DNA of 64,000 nucleotides from Fasciolopsis buskii (Eukaryota > Platyhelminthes > Trematoda > Plagiorchiida > Fasciolidae). Position 1 is the first letter of the stretch; the number at the start of each line of letters is the position of its first letter. The stretch covers positions 140,494-204,493 of the forward strand of contig LUCM01008234.1 in NCBI GenBank assembly GCA_008360955.1, written 5' to 3'. Below, one piece after another: positions 49,979-63,020 of this stretch. Position numbers and translations under genes: made by a program. The notes under the pieces were generated by a model, which was not told the DNA's origin, made no database searches, and worked only from the letters and a program-made list of their open reading frames with translations.

Positions 49979-50308
49979 ACTTTCGTGTAAAATCAATAAT
50001 GCCGTATTTCAGTGAGAAAATGTGAGAGCAAAAATAAACTACAAAAAAGTAAATAAATAAAATAAAAATACAGTCATCGCCTCGGAAAAAAATATAAAAG
50101 AACTCATCCACGAATAATCAAAGCACATTAGGGCAGGTTGCTTAGGAATTCGGCCGAAATCCGGTCACGGTTTGTCGAAATTCGTGCTTAATATGGGACA
50201 ATGGAGTTCCTGTAGATATTGATTCTGAACGGTATGGAACAAAAAGCGGATCGTGTAGAAGTATGAGGGCGACACTTTGAAAGATCGTTGTGCACAGGAT
50301 ACGTGGGA

Positions 50309-51076
50309 TCAGGAAGAATTTTGTGATAATTTGTTGGAAAAACTTTGAAAGTCATCGTGATTCGAAACAGCCTGGGAGGGGGCGACATCAGCATACTTAA
50401 ACAGATGACATGGTGAGCTAGTTGATAAGTCGCTGATGTAAGTAGAGAAGAGAAACGGTGAAAGAATAGCACCCTGAAACACTCCTGAGTTGTTAATCAA
50501 CGGCTTTGAAGTTTTACCGTCCATTCGTGTGCACTGGGTTCGGTTAGTAAAGTGATCAGGCAGACATGCTAATAAAAACCTGGGGCAACCAAATGTTTCC
50601 AGTTGGTGAAGTAGAAGAGACCGTGGGACTGAGTCAAATGCCGACGAATAGTCCAGGAAGACGCAACGCACAGATTTCATCGATGCGTTTAAGGAGTTAC
50701 AAGTGTGGTGAATGAGGGAGGCGACAGCGTCCAAAGTGAACCTGTTAGATTTATAGGTAAACTGAAATGGGTCGTCAGGAGGAAACATAGAAGAACGCAG
50801 GCGCTTAGGTATAGCACGTCCTATAAGTTAAAGACCAGGTGTTAAGGCGATGGGGCGGAAACGTTTTGCTAAAGCGGTAGAACTGGTAGATTTAGAGATG
50901 GGAATAATATTGACGGGTCTCCAACAGTCAGAGATGGAAGAAGAGATTAATGACGAGTTAATTAGAGAAGTAAACGCATCGGTCAGAGCCATAGCACCAT
51001 GCATTGAAGGAGCTGAGGACAGACTGTCAGGACCAAACCCCGTGGTAATTCTAGTGGTTCGCAGAGGATCGAGCAC
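50309..51076 (-). pseudogene. LINE reverse transcriptase domain, broken
   Basis: Fingers: CWRPVNIIPISKS and FRPIALTPGL (50828-51076), then a TAA. The same frame continues at 50788 with FLDYSSAFDSVPR (motif A, catalytic Asp), NNSGVFQGAILSPFLFSTYI (motif B) and KYADVA (motif C). Motif C in this family is Y-A-D-D, and here one Asp codon is missing, which removes a metal-binding residue. The frame then runs to NKLSQNSS and loses similarity. It is inactive on this evidence. Confidence 0.88.
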
Positions 51077-51101
51077 CTCTGCTCTAGAAAACTTGTAACT
51101 G

Positions 51102-52273
51102 TCATACCATCACCCTGACCAAATATGACCGGCGTGTAAGTGGAAGGATGAATGAGAGTACGACCGATGCTGTCGACCTCCGCAGAAGTTTCCGTATGCT
51201 TCTTCTTCTTCCCACACAACAGTCGAATGCGTTGCCATAGGAATCGTTTGTGTTACCACTCAGGAGTTGACTGGCGAATGTAGTGTCAATGCGTTGGATT
51301 TCCACTTTAACTAGGCTGGAAATATGCCGTACGCGTGAGTTATTACGAGATTTGTAGAAGTGCTCCTTGCATCTTCCTAGAGATTTCAGTTTCTGGGTGG
51401 AGATGCGGCCATTTGAGACTAATAGTATTTCTGAGGGGCCGCGGATATCAAAAACTGCGTTGGCCGTCTCTATGAAATTTGACAATGTCATTGAGCGGGG
51501 TTTCAAAAGAGAAACAGGTAGATGTGAGTGAAATGGATTTTCGAAGATGAATAAGGTTGTTGTGTGAAAAGTTACGGAGGCGAACTCGGATTTCATTTGT
51601 TCGCCTAAAGGAATGGAAAACTGACCTAGAGAATATATTTGGCCTTTACAGAAGCAAAAATGATCACTATTTGAAATTGGAGTACGAAGTTTCAGGGGAA
51701 ATAAATCGGGGTGGTTGGTAATAATTCTGTCTACAATGGAACCGCCTCTGAGGGGAGAAACGCAGAGATCAGTCAAATCAAACACAGACAGCGGTAGGGT
51801 AGATGCATGGTTGAAACCACCAACGATAATATGCAGATTATCCTCAAGAAGAGGAACAATAAATGCTGGAAAAGAGTCGAAGATGCGATATTTTTTTGCC
51901 GGCTAAAGGGGGCAATATATAAATTCGTTATGATCGTGCCGGTATGGCGGGAAAACCTAGGATGACAGCATCACGAGGCAGTCTTTTCCGTTTAGCGAGT
52001 AGGTATAAACAAGGAGTTTATGCATGTTGCCACACCGCCTCCAGTCTTTATCTTGTCCGAAACTATGTCCTGCCGACGGAGTCTGAAGCTGTCTATCGAC
52101 GCGAGCGAATCAGCGTTATCCGAGTTCAGCCACGATTTTTGTATGCAGGTGACACACGTATGAACATGGATCGGTGATTGATGTTTGAGGGACAGATCCG
52201 GCTTTTCGTAAACACAGAGTTGATGTTGGTACTCAACAATGCCGGAATAAGCATCTTGGGTGGAAGGGCGCAT
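51102..52273 (-). pseudogene. LINE apurinic-type endonuclease and linker, frameshifted
   Basis: The piece at 51992-52273 carries KSWLNSDNADSLASIDSFRL and TGGGVA, resembling the catalytic-Glu region E-T-W-L (here KSWL, so the Glu looks replaced). The piece at 51102-51785, in another frame, begins FDLTDLCVSPLRGGSIVDRI and contains ISNSDHF, the S-D-H motif near the C terminus of APE endonucleases. A long Ser/Arg-rich linker follows, leading to the reverse transcriptase. The segment between the pieces is not open in one frame. Confidence 0.8.
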
Positions 52274-52330
52274 TTAAGATCTACCTAACAGCCAGCACGA
52301 ATATCTCTTTTAGATGGATGAGAAGACCAT

Positions 52331-53269
52331 TGAGGTGCAGCAATGTGCAATCCCAGTCCATGTTAAGAAACTATATGGTTTTTAAACAAAAGTAATTCCC
52401 AGAGATTGTAGCGTCGAAGGGAGAACATAATCGAACAACGAAATAGGAAGACAACTGTAGCGCAACCAGGCAAAGGGCGCGCGAATGATATTCAATGGGA
52501 AAATTCTCCATCCCTGCATTGAATTCCGTAAACTCCAACGCCGCAAACACTAAACAAGCAAACAACAACAATCGCCCGGGGGCAGTTGTCCATTTGGCGG
52601 ACCTATCCCGATCAGGGAAACCGGATACGAATTGTGCAAGTCACCAAGCAGCAATGTGTAGCAACCAGGTTAAAGAACTATGGGAACCAAACTAGTTTTA
52701 GTTGTCGATATGTCACCGTCGCTTTGTTTCCCGTGGAACAAACAGTACAGGTGAATCGAAATGCTTGAGGTAGGATTTAGAATTATGAGGTGTGCGGAAG
52801 AATCAGGTAAGAAAAGGGTAAAAATCATTTGTCCCACACTGATTCGATTTACCGTTGTAGTATCTACTAGGTGATTTTGTTCGTGTTTACCGTGATCGGA
52901 GACGGAAAACCCGCCACACTATTCCGCAGTCATTATCGATTCTGCTTCGTAAGTCATTTTCTCAACTAATGAAATTATTTCCAAAAATAACACTTGTTCA
53001 GACCAAATGCAAAAAACCTCAACAAATAACTCCCTTAGTCCATACCGAATTAGGGCGAAATTTCCCGGATTAAACTGACAGCGATAAATAATATGGAATC
53101 GAGTACCGAATGTTGAACTGGCCGAATAGTTTCATCCATTGGACGAAAAAGCAAGTGTTACCGTCCAAATTCACATTAGCTGAAAATTACGGACCTGGTT
53201 GGAGCGGCAAAATTTCACTGAACCTATTGACAAGACGTTGCTGTGATGTATTGTCAAAAAATGTTATTC
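52331..53269. other. Anonymous sequence, possible LINE 5' part
   Basis: The minus-strand frame at 52371-52571 could be 5' leader of the LINE, but no motif confirms it. Nothing else is recognised. Confidence 0.35.
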
Positions 53270-53345
53270 TCCACAAAAAAAGAAAACGAAAGAGCGTTGC
53301 TTTGAATTCGTTCGAATTTCAACGTCAACCGCAAGTTTCTTGTCC
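53270..53345 (+). repeat. Repeat F, possible copy 3
   Basis: KKRKRKSVALNSFEF partly parallels KRKRALLKCFE of copy 2, and the DNA is alike over about 40 bases. It is weak and may be chance. Confidence 0.2.
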
Positions 53346-56300
53346 GAAACTCGGCATGCTTGAAGCATTGTGAAATTTGCACCGTTGGTCGTCACAAAAA
53401 GAAGAACAAGTCTCGATTTGACCTAGTAGAACTAACTATACGAACGATCAGTGAACGGATCACGATGTAGATAACAATTGCTTGTTTTTATCAGGATTTG
53501 TCCCGCATTTGTTTTCGAATTACGTGAATGAGTAAAATTAGAAAGAATAACAGTGGCTAACAAACGCCTGAATCACATGAGGAAAATAGTTTGGCAAGCA
53601 CGGTGAAATGACAAATTACTCTAGCCTGCTAAGTCGACCAACTTGGTTTGTTCGGGAAACCCCATGTTACTTTAATACTTGGTGTGACATCTGAGTATCT
53701 GTTGGAGTTTATTTCCTACTGATTTGTATAAAGTAAATGAGAATGTTTGAAAGTGGAATGAAGATATTCGAACTGTACAGTCAAATGGAGCGGAAAACTG
53801 TGAACAACAGATATGAAATCTGTTGGACCACGGATATCCTGACAGAGTACAACACTGGAATACTTAAAAAGTGGTATGGATGATCTTGTTGACAAGCGTT
53901 CGGCTTAAGAATTGGGAACAAAAATGATAAGAACGGCATCCAGACTAGTGCAAAAACTATGATTTTAGAAATTCAAAACTTGGCACTACCTTCCGTTGGT
54001 TCGGTCCGAATCAGGGAAATTTCTCTCGGTCCTGATAGTACAGGACTAGGAGAGTCGAAAGATTCACAATTTCGGCAAAAGTACGCACGACGAACAGCAT
54101 CGTATTTGGAAAACTAATCCGGAGGAGTGTGCGGTCAGTTAGTGCTTGTTACGATTGCAGCCAAATTGATGAATCTCGTTGTACACAAATTTGGAGCAAT
54201 AAAATGACTGCGAATGACAATTCCAGTCATACGGATCAGGAAATAACTGGTAGATTTTTAGTAACTTAATTAAGGCAGAGGATACTTTGATGCTCAGGGT
54301 ATGAAAACAAATGTTCGTAAGGCCGGACTAGTACAATAATTAACGGTTTTAAGGGGGAGAATTCGTTAGAGACGTGTATCTTGAAATAATTCTAGTTTGT
54401 TGACTTCACCGTTTTCTGATTGTTTCTAGGCCGCATTATCATCTAATTTGAATGAACAAATCGGAGATGGCTGACAATTACTTGAGTGGGACGTCAACGG
54501 ACGCTTGGGAAAATCACTCACCCATAAAAAGAAAATCAGTCAGATGTGAAATTAAGTATACTCTCATAGGTGCAAAGAAACTTAACAGGACTCACATTTA
54601 TCAGGTGACAGGTAGGAGCAATTCAGTTCGACGTTGGCTGCAAATTTCCGTCTTCTTTTGAGAAACCATTATGGCACAATAGGCTCAAAAACGCTTGGTC
54701 ATTTAATCTTACTGATTGGTTGCTTGCAAGCATCAACAATTTGTTTGTACGGTTTCACTATTTTCAATTCCCACGACTGAAACAGATGGTTCTGAGAGAG
54801 ACAATTATGAAATGCCACCTGCGCAACAGTGAATCAGCTTTAGCAGAACGGAAACGATGGTTAACGCTCCAACTTCCCACATCATTTTACATTGAGTTTG
54901 GGCAGCTATCAAGCAAAGTTAAAAATCGTCCAAGACATACCGTTTGGTATGCGGTTCGCACAAATGAGTTGCTTCCAACTTTAATTTGAATGCAGCTCAG
55001 AAACTATATGTGCTAAGCCATCTTTTGCTGCCTTGCTCGAAGGGAAGTAGTCCAAAGTCTATTCTCACATTTGGATGCAAATGCAATAGGTGCTTTGTAT
55101 GATAACTATAAAAATACGGTCTTCTTCGAAGTTTGTATGAAATCTTGACCATGAATTGGTCTTTATTATATGAATTTTTAGGTTCAATATTTATGTGCAA
55201 TTTATTGCAATCGGACACCCCGAGTGAGCATTCTCCGGTTCTCACTATTCATCCATCCGAACACTCAGAACCTCTTAATTGCAATGGATCACCCAGTTTC
55301 ACTGTTTACTCGACCTTGGTCTCTTTCTCAAAATGTTATTCTAGCAACAAAAATCCCCTGTTTATATCATTGTGTGCTGCACAAATTTCGTACGCGTTCC
55401 AAATTCAAGATCGAATCTGGCGGGTCAATTACACCGGCAGGTTGCGTAGCACTGTTAGTGGATGATTCAAAAAGAGGCGAAGTCTTTGGATAATCTCCGA
55501 TCGATATTTGGAAGATCGGGCGTTCACAACGAGAACTGATCACTAGCGTGCATAGAAATTGTATTTAAATGAACCCAGCAATGGACACCCATATATGACG
55601 AGTAGAAACGGAATGTATGCATACGCGTGTTGCTATTGATTACGTTGCATAGCAGTTGGACGGTGGTTGGATGAATTGGATAGTTAGCTGTCGACCGCAG
55701 ACTGTTTGTCGGAGTGGAATGCAAGTACTTAGCAAGTTACCTGTCATTGGTTAAAATGAAATGTGATGTGCATAGCTTGGCTCATCGTAAAATCACTGAT
55801 GCACGGATTCGTGTAAACAAAAGATTTGACCATGGAGTGAAAGAACGATGCTTGTCACCTTGCTGCTGGTGTGTTCCCTGGGCAATCTTTACCCTATGGT
55901 CAAAACTGACCAAGTGACGAAAATTCTGTCGTGTGTAAACAGTTTTCATTTAATATTTTTTTCCTAATAGAACCATATTTGTGTCGATGATCACACGAAA
56001 TTCTGTTTCTAACTCGGCATCACGAAAAGTTAGCCACGGAATCCCGTTCCAAAAACCTCACGCAGACCAATTGTTAACTTATCTTGATTCCCACGGATTT
56101 GCACTTAGTTCGGTTTGCTGACAAGTTCGAACTTAAATTAAGAATTTCAAAGACGATAAACAGTTTTCAAATGAGAAAAATGATTCGATACCGATAGATC
56201 AATAATTTTCTATTGACTAATTTCAATCAACCACACAAATACATCAGGCACAAATTTAGTCAAGTCATTGCCCATGTTGAACGTGACACATGAAGTTAAT

Positions 56301-56484
56301 CATTGTCTGTTGGAATCTTTCCCATTATAAAAACTGTGCAGACAGTCTGTCTTGTAGACGTTAGCGGCCGAACAGACTACCGCCTGGGCGAACAAATTTG
56401 TACCGACTGACGTAACGATTAACAATCGGTTGAAATGCTCGTACACCTACTGACTCGTGAACACGAGTGCATAATGGTGCAGGC
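53346..56484. other. Anonymous sequence
   Basis: Open frames of 82-110 codons cluster at 54720-55493 on both strands without recognisable motifs. Confidence 0.4.
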
Positions 56485-56511
56485 AAAAAAATAAAAAAAT
56501 AAAAATAAAAA
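56485..56511 (+). repeat. A-rich tract, possible retroposon tail
   Basis: An (A)5-7T pattern follows about 150 bp of more GC-rich sequence (56340-56484), as a short retroposon with an A-rich tail would. No Pol III boxes or second copy support this. Confidence 0.4.
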
Positions 56512-58255
56512 CATGGCTTTTATGTGAATTTCATAATCTACCGGATCAAAATGAATTGAATTTTCCGTCCATCTGCATAGAACAATCTTGGGTGAGGGGG
56601 TAAACGAAATTTATCGTTGACCAACCCCGGGCAAAACTTTGGGCAAAAATGGAAATGTTTTACCATACCAAGTTGAACTCCCCTTACCCGCCACACGCCA
56701 TCCAACGACGGCCGGGATTTCTTGGCAAACGTTTTTTTGTTCATTGTTTTTTACACTTCAGAGATTTGTAGAATCAAAGTACATAAATGTGGAAACTTTC
56801 ACCATCTTTAGTTATGACCAATGGTTCATTTTATGGGTCGAATCGATAAGTCGGTTCTTTTACCAATAGGAAACGAGATCCCTACGAATTGAGGTGCCAA
56901 TTTTGAAAACCGCAAACGCATAGCATTTCAAAGTGATGAGATTGGCGATCATTTAAAGATTGTGGTTTCCAAGTATGGAAACGATTGAAGGCAAGGTTTT
57001 TAGACTAGGTTTGGAAAATCGTGAAATTATCTCTTACACCGGTAAAATGAAATGTTGGAATGTCTTCGATCTCTGTTATCTTGGATTGGAGATATGAGTT
57101 TCGATACCAACTTTGTTTCACTAATCAGTCTAAGATAAAGACTGGTTTCCTACGTGTTGGATAACAGATCAATTGCCTGATTGACTGACTGACTGAGTGA
57201 TTTATTGACTGATTGTTCGTCAGACCATCCAGAATGATCGGAAACGAAAGCTGACGTCTGATGATCTAAATAACCCATTGGCTGAAGTAGCCGTCGTCCA
57301 GTGAAAAAGAAAATTTGACGATTACGCACCCCCAGAATATGGCATTAAACGACACTCAAACTTGAAACTGCGAAATTTAGGCATTTCAATCAAGAATGAT
57401 CCATGCCATCGAATTCTGATCGCCCGTGGGTTTAATTCTTTACCTTCAGCGTATCCATTTATTCCTCACATGACCTGCCAAACACCAAGAAACTACGTCT
57501 TACTCGGTGACATCAGGCAATAAGTTCTTTTACATCAATGACGGGAACTTTAATTTCTCTATCATCATCAAAAGTGTCTCCTCGTATCTCTCGGAAACCG
57601 CATTAGTGACGCAAACTTGTAATGTAAACTGTGACAGAATAAATGATTCCCAAGAGAGAAAGCAACCGATCATACATCACCCCTATCTTGATTCTAGTCA
57701 TACGAGCAAGCACCGACATCGAATCAAGACTTTAGCGAGGCAAGTGCTGTGAAATTAATAATAATACTAATAATAATAGAGGTATATCAATAGTCACTAT
57801 TCACAATGAGCAGTTATTTTACAAGCAAATTTGATCGGGCACCAGCGGTTTGGAAATCCGACCCAAATGGTTTGACGCTCCAAAGATATAAATAATCGAT
57901 TTATTTTAGTAAAGTGACATAAGTTAGAATACTTTAACTAGTATACTGCATTTTGGTTGTTCTCCTGAAATTTCTGTAAGGAACAAAGGTAAGTGTATTC
58001 TGGTCGAAACATGTGTAAGGTTATTCTTCATGATGAAACATACCGGTATTTAACAAGATGCACCCATACATTGATGTCCAATTTACCTCAATTTCAAATT
58101 GTTCCATAGTTTTTGTTCTGTATTGCGCGTCCATGTGCAAGATTTTTCAATATATTCCACGTGAAAGTAAATATGCTTAATGTATTTTAGTGACTAAGCT
58201 GCCCACCAGTCGGTTGCCTATCGACTTAACCTCTGTTAAACAACTAAGAACTGAT
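56512..58255. other. Anonymous sequence with simple repeats
   Basis: It holds a GACT-rich tract at 57176-57216 (TTGACTGACTGACTGAGTGA) and an AAT-rich patch at 57756-57779. No gene is recognised. Confidence 0.5.
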
Positions 58256-58273
58256 GTATATATATATATATAT
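58256..58273. repeat. (TA)n microsatellite
   Basis: Nine TA units, with no flanking repeat C sequence seen. Confidence 0.85.
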
Positions 58274-61200
58274 GAGGTTAGAAGGAGTACAATGAGTTAT
58301 AATGTTTAATGTGACGTTTTGATCCAAACTGGGACTCATTCACATGATAAGAGAAACTGTCTGGAATTAGAGCTAAAAAATTCTCCGGTCTCTCACCCCC
58401 CAAGGTAGGCATGCGGCGACACTGGATTCGCTTGTGTGTATCCCACGGACTCGATAATCCACGGCTCAGTCAGGTATGCGCCATCATGTCCCGCGTTAAA
58501 GATGCTCGATTTAAGCTGGAGCTCTTCCGGGAAGTTGGCGTGGCAGCTTCCTATTAGCATTTCTTCGACAAAACGCATTTGACCTCGATTATAATTTCAA
58601 CGTTTTCTTAAATTTTATCGCGGTGTTGCACCGAAAGACGAGCATGGGGAAAACGTGAGTGGTTTGTTGATTTGTTCAAAACGCAGCCTAATTTGTGTAA
58701 AGATACGATATTTTCGAACGCGGTTGTGTTGCGTATTCACGGTAGGATAAGTCACAAAAAATCATGTCTGTTGGGCAAGAAATAATCCACAAATTGTATC
58801 TGATGCGCATCACTGTTTCAACTACGAAGTAACCGTGCTGTTTGAAATGCATGGTACTACCCTTATCGGACCATACTTCTCCTCTAAGAATGTGAACAAC
58901 ACGACCTCCTTGCAAATTTTATTACATTTTCGAGAAGCCTTTCATCACTAGAACGCATTGTCGGCTCACTTCGCAAAGTCTGTTCGTTTGTGGTTAGCTG
59001 AGTTTTCGTGGTCGATGGATTAGAAGAGTCTAACCGATCACGTTATCAATAAAATCTCCCGGTCTTAACTGGTTAGATTTGCTTTTCACGGAAAAGTACG
59101 GTCTACATACCGCACCGGCCAACACTGGAGACTAGGCGGAAAAATTCAAATAGCTTCAAGATAATGTCAATATCGAGGTTTAGACACTATTTCAAACCCC
59201 ATAAAGAATCCACAAGTGCTTATTAGATGTCGGTGAGAAAACATCCGAGCATTTGGTTTAAATTTGTATGAACGATCTTCTTTATTATCACGATAAAAGT
59301 AGTCACAAAACCTTTTTTTAACAAACGCTGATGTCCCATTTCACAAAGCAACATAATCAGAAAGTTAGTGATATACGGGTAATAATAAGCCTCAATATAT
59401 ACGCATAGGTAAACAATATATTTGGGTTACTGAATACCCGAGTAAAAAGGAGATGAGGAGATGTTGGGCTAATTGATTAGGTCAGGGAGCCAGAAAGGGA
59501 GCCACAAATATGAAGATGGCTAACTGATTCATTCGGGATCATTGGTCAGAACAAAATGGAAAGCAGTTTGTTTGGCTTAGCATCAATGAGGACCTTTTGA
59601 ATAGATACCATGTGTCATCGAAACCATGGTGAAAAACGAAAAGAATTAGTAATAAATATGAAAGAACAGTAAGCCTTGAGCATGTCTGATCGCAAACTAC
59701 CATCTATCTGTCGTTCATCCCCAAGTCATCGTCTAACTATCGAGGTCCCTGATTTCTCCGTAGACTGGATGCTTCCGAAGTAGAAGTTTGGATTAAGGGA
59801 CACTGCCTCGTGCCTCTGATGTAACGACCTAACCCGCATGCAGTGAGACGGTCTGGGAGTCACGTAGTGCGGTGGGACTGGGGATTGACTGCTCATTTCA
59901 TGCATCTTCCAATGGAGACCAAGCATCCTGGATGTCTATTACACCCCTTCGTCACATATGTCAGTGAGGGTACAGCCGTGTTTCGTACGGGCGGCCATTT
60001 TTCGGTTTGGAATCAAGATTTAGCCAACTCCTCCAGCACAATTACCAAAGGCCAACCATCTCGGTTGCAAGCTTCACGGTTTCTTCTGTCCTCGTACTTT
60101 AGTAAGAATACCTCTGCCGCGAGAAGGCAGTGCGTGGGACTTTCTCACCAGAGGCGATCAGAGCCGTAAGTCATTTAGGGGCATTTCGGGAAGTGCTGAT
60201 GGAGGGTGGCTGACTCAGTGCCTGAAATGCTTACCCCTCGTCATGCTGATGCAGTTGGACGTATAACAAGCCTTGAAGAAATAGCGTGAGTCAGGAATGT
60301 TCGCAAAATACACCTAGTGCCAATTCAAGGAGATAGGATATACACAACATCAGCCAGCTTAAACTAAATAAATCAAGTGTAATTGTCCAGAAGTGGTTGT
60401 CTGTTTTAATATGACAAACTCACCTGGAGGTAATGGGCAGACACAAGGAATAACGTTACGTGGTTATACGAAGACTATCAGCTTCGTCCAAACTGACTGG
60501 TTCGTTTCCTCATGCAGTTTGTAACTTAGCAGTTAACTGTGGGCACTGTAAAATGAGCCAGAAGAGATGTTGAAGAAATACGACAAAAGCAACAGGGGGC
60601 CACTGCAAGTCCCACTTTCGAAAGACCAGCTCACACTAGTTCTGTTGTACTAGGTGGTGCATCAGTATATGAAGACTAGATCCAATATGAAGAGCTCATT
60701 TCCGTAGCGAACGAAAAAAAAACAGTGTATTCATACAGGGCGTGTATTTCCGCTTGCAGTCAAGCTAAAAAAATGAAAACCTGTACAGTTGATGATATGC
60801 ACCTAAGCGTTTCGACGAGATCACGTGATTCTGGCACTCAGCTGTCACTGATGGCCTTCGGTTAAAAATTCGAATATCCAGGACACGTGTCATAGAAGCG
60901 CCATCAACTATAGCACATGTTCCTTACATTACACCCATATTCCAGGCATATAATAAATATAACTGTAACTATGGGCAGAAATCGAGGAATCCGGTGGCAG
61001 CAAAGTCTGTTTGCCGGTCAATGTTTCAATCAGCGAACATTACAAAAATTCAGATGCCTTCGGAAAATGCTTTTTTCACCAGGACTTGACACCATAATTA
61101 GGTAAACCGGAGCATATTAACAAGTCAATGTAATGTCTAATGAAGTTACATTTCAGCCCGTGGTTCTGTTCATCCTAGCATTTTTCACTCTTCCGCCTTT

Positions 61201-61611
61201 AAGAAAAATGTTCCGTTATGAATACATCAGGATACTTTGGCATTTGTAACAGAATTAGACACTAAGCAAACACCAAAAAGCTGAATCAAAAGAACGACAA
61301 GGTGCCTAAAGCGACAGTCATAATTTGCTAATATGCTCGTTTGTAAACCTCGATTTCGAACGCCCGAAATCTGGCTAAGGTCTGATTTGAACCAGTCCAG
61401 TTCACTATAACGAACACAACTCAGGACTAGCCACCATTTGGTGCGAGGGCAGTTGAGGCACAATAGGCCGTTTGTGCCCGGGAAAACATATGGTTGCTGT
61501 GACAGTGCAGACTACAAAAATAGGAGAAAAGAATTCTGATTGCTTGTTGGCCAGCAATTATTTTGCTCATATTCATTAATGTAAACGGTGCCCCTACCAG
61601 TAAATTAAATG
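58274..61611. other. Anonymous sequence
   Basis: No gene is recognised. A 108-codon frame at 59843-60169 (plus) has no motif. An imperfect inverted pair AGGGGCATTTC / GAAATGCTTACCCCT lies at about 60177-60240. Confidence 0.4.
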
Positions 61612-61650
61612 GTAGTAATAGCAGCAGCAATAGTAGTTGTAGTAGTACTG
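61612..61650. repeat. (GTA/GCA)n microsatellite
   Basis: An imperfect triplet tract. On the minus strand it encodes a Leu run that imitates a signal peptide in the frame 61427-61681. Confidence 0.85.
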
Positions 61651-61931
61651 CAGGTTTTCTGTTGTTTTGCGATGTCTTCATTGCTTAGTAGCCTCTAAAT
61701 TTCATTTTGTACTATTTGGTCGTAGTTCAGGAGCCGCAGACTGTTTGTACCAACCGGGTTGGACTAAATGAACATTTTCGAAACCCTTTATATCACTGAA
61801 ATTAAACATGTTAATCTGGTATCAAATAGATCATTCCTGTAAGTTTAGTCAAAAAGGGAAGTTTATGTCAACACAGGTTATGGTTGCTAAAAGCAAACCA
61901 TGATGCGAAAAGACGAAAAAACTTGGAACAC

Positions 61932-61988
61932 TAGCAGTCGCAGCAGTAGTAGTAGTTGTAGTAGTAGCAGTGATAGTAGAAGTACTAT
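61932..61988. repeat. (GTA/GCA)n microsatellite
   Basis: An imperfect AGTAGTAGTAGTTGTAGTAG-type tract about 280 bp from the previous one. Confidence 0.9.
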
Positions 61989-62739
61989 TGGCTGCTGTAT
62001 TGTTACTTGTTATGCTAACAACAATTACCATAAGACTGATTAAAATCTTAAAATTTTACTCACTTTCATTCGCGCGATATGTAATGCTTCCGGAAGATCC
62101 AGACCAATCCACCTAGAATAAAATATGGTTTCGCTATTCTTTATTAGGCATAATTTTTATCTATTGCTGATTTGTAAACTTGGGAAATTATCATCCACAC
62201 AAGATGTATTCGTTTAACGTTGCGCTATTTTTATAAGCGCATATTTCAGCTGACATTACAATGGATGTAATGGAAATTCTAAAAAATCGAATGAGTAGCT
62301 TTTGGTTAAAGTTGTTAAGTCCAAATCGTTGTATATTCCACAGTGATTCGTCGCTGTTGATTGTTTCGTTTACTGTGGATCACCCTTAGTCATCACTCGT
62401 CAGTTATCAATCAAACGTTGCCAAACTTTTCCTATCTCCGAATACATAGAGGGCAAACCGGCAGCAAGTTTGTATCTGCTCTTAGGTACACCTTTACAAT
62501 TCCTTGTATTGTATCGGAGATGTGAGTGTGTGGTGTGGATAACACGTAATCTGACTCCAAGACAGTATTTTAGACTAGCCGTGTTTTTGTCACTAACTCT
62601 GACGAATTCTGCCGCCCGTGTTGACTCAATTCCAAATCAACACAGCCTAATCCGAAGAGAACAATCAAACGGCTTCTGGCTTGTCAACAGGCTTGTTTAC
62701 TTTAATTGCCATGATCAATCGAATATGAAGGATCACTCA
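61989..62739. other. Anonymous sequence
   Basis: No gene is recognised. Repeat E may begin somewhat before 62740. Confidence 0.4.
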
Positions 62740-63020
62740 GGACAAGGTTTTTATCGATCGACCCCTTCTAACGGGCTCATTGTCTCTCCTTTGATCTTCA
62801 ATTCGAGCTACACCCCCGCTCGCATTTAAGCTTGTCACAAGATCAGACCACGTTTTCTTGTTCTAGAACTTGAGAGAATAGCTCACTTGTCACCCTACTT
62901 CCTGGCTTGCAGTCGGTCAGGTCTGTGCGTTATTCGCCATGTTCAAACGGGCATATCAGACAGAGCTGCGCCCCAGACATGATCCGTCCTCCTTGTTACA
63001 TGATTTATCGAACCGAAACA
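62740..63020 (+). repeat. Dispersed repeat E, copy 2
   Basis: It aligns with 21250-21560 through GATCAGACCAC, AGAACTTGAGAGAAT and CCCAGACATGATCCGTCCTC in the same order. Frames across the repeat are not conserved between copies. Confidence 0.6.

Larger units (their letters stand above)
49902..52330 (-). mobile_element. Degenerate CR1/jockey-type non-LTR retrotransposon (LINE)
   Basis: In minus-strand order it holds endonuclease (52273 to about 51600), linker, reverse transcriptase fingers (about 51076-50828) and palm (50788-50309), then a short 3' part ending at a microsatellite. Coding segments lie in at least two frames with an internal stop. The region after the catalytic motif C does not continue into the usual thumb, so the 3' part of ORF2 is deleted or replaced. 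Elements of this architecture copy themselves by target-primed reverse transcription. This copy cannot. The 5' boundary is approximate. Confidence 0.85.

Noticed and set aside
61427..61681. Minus-strand frame with a Leu-rich, signal-peptide-like stretch
   Set aside because: The Leu run is the translated triplet microsatellite at 61612-61650.
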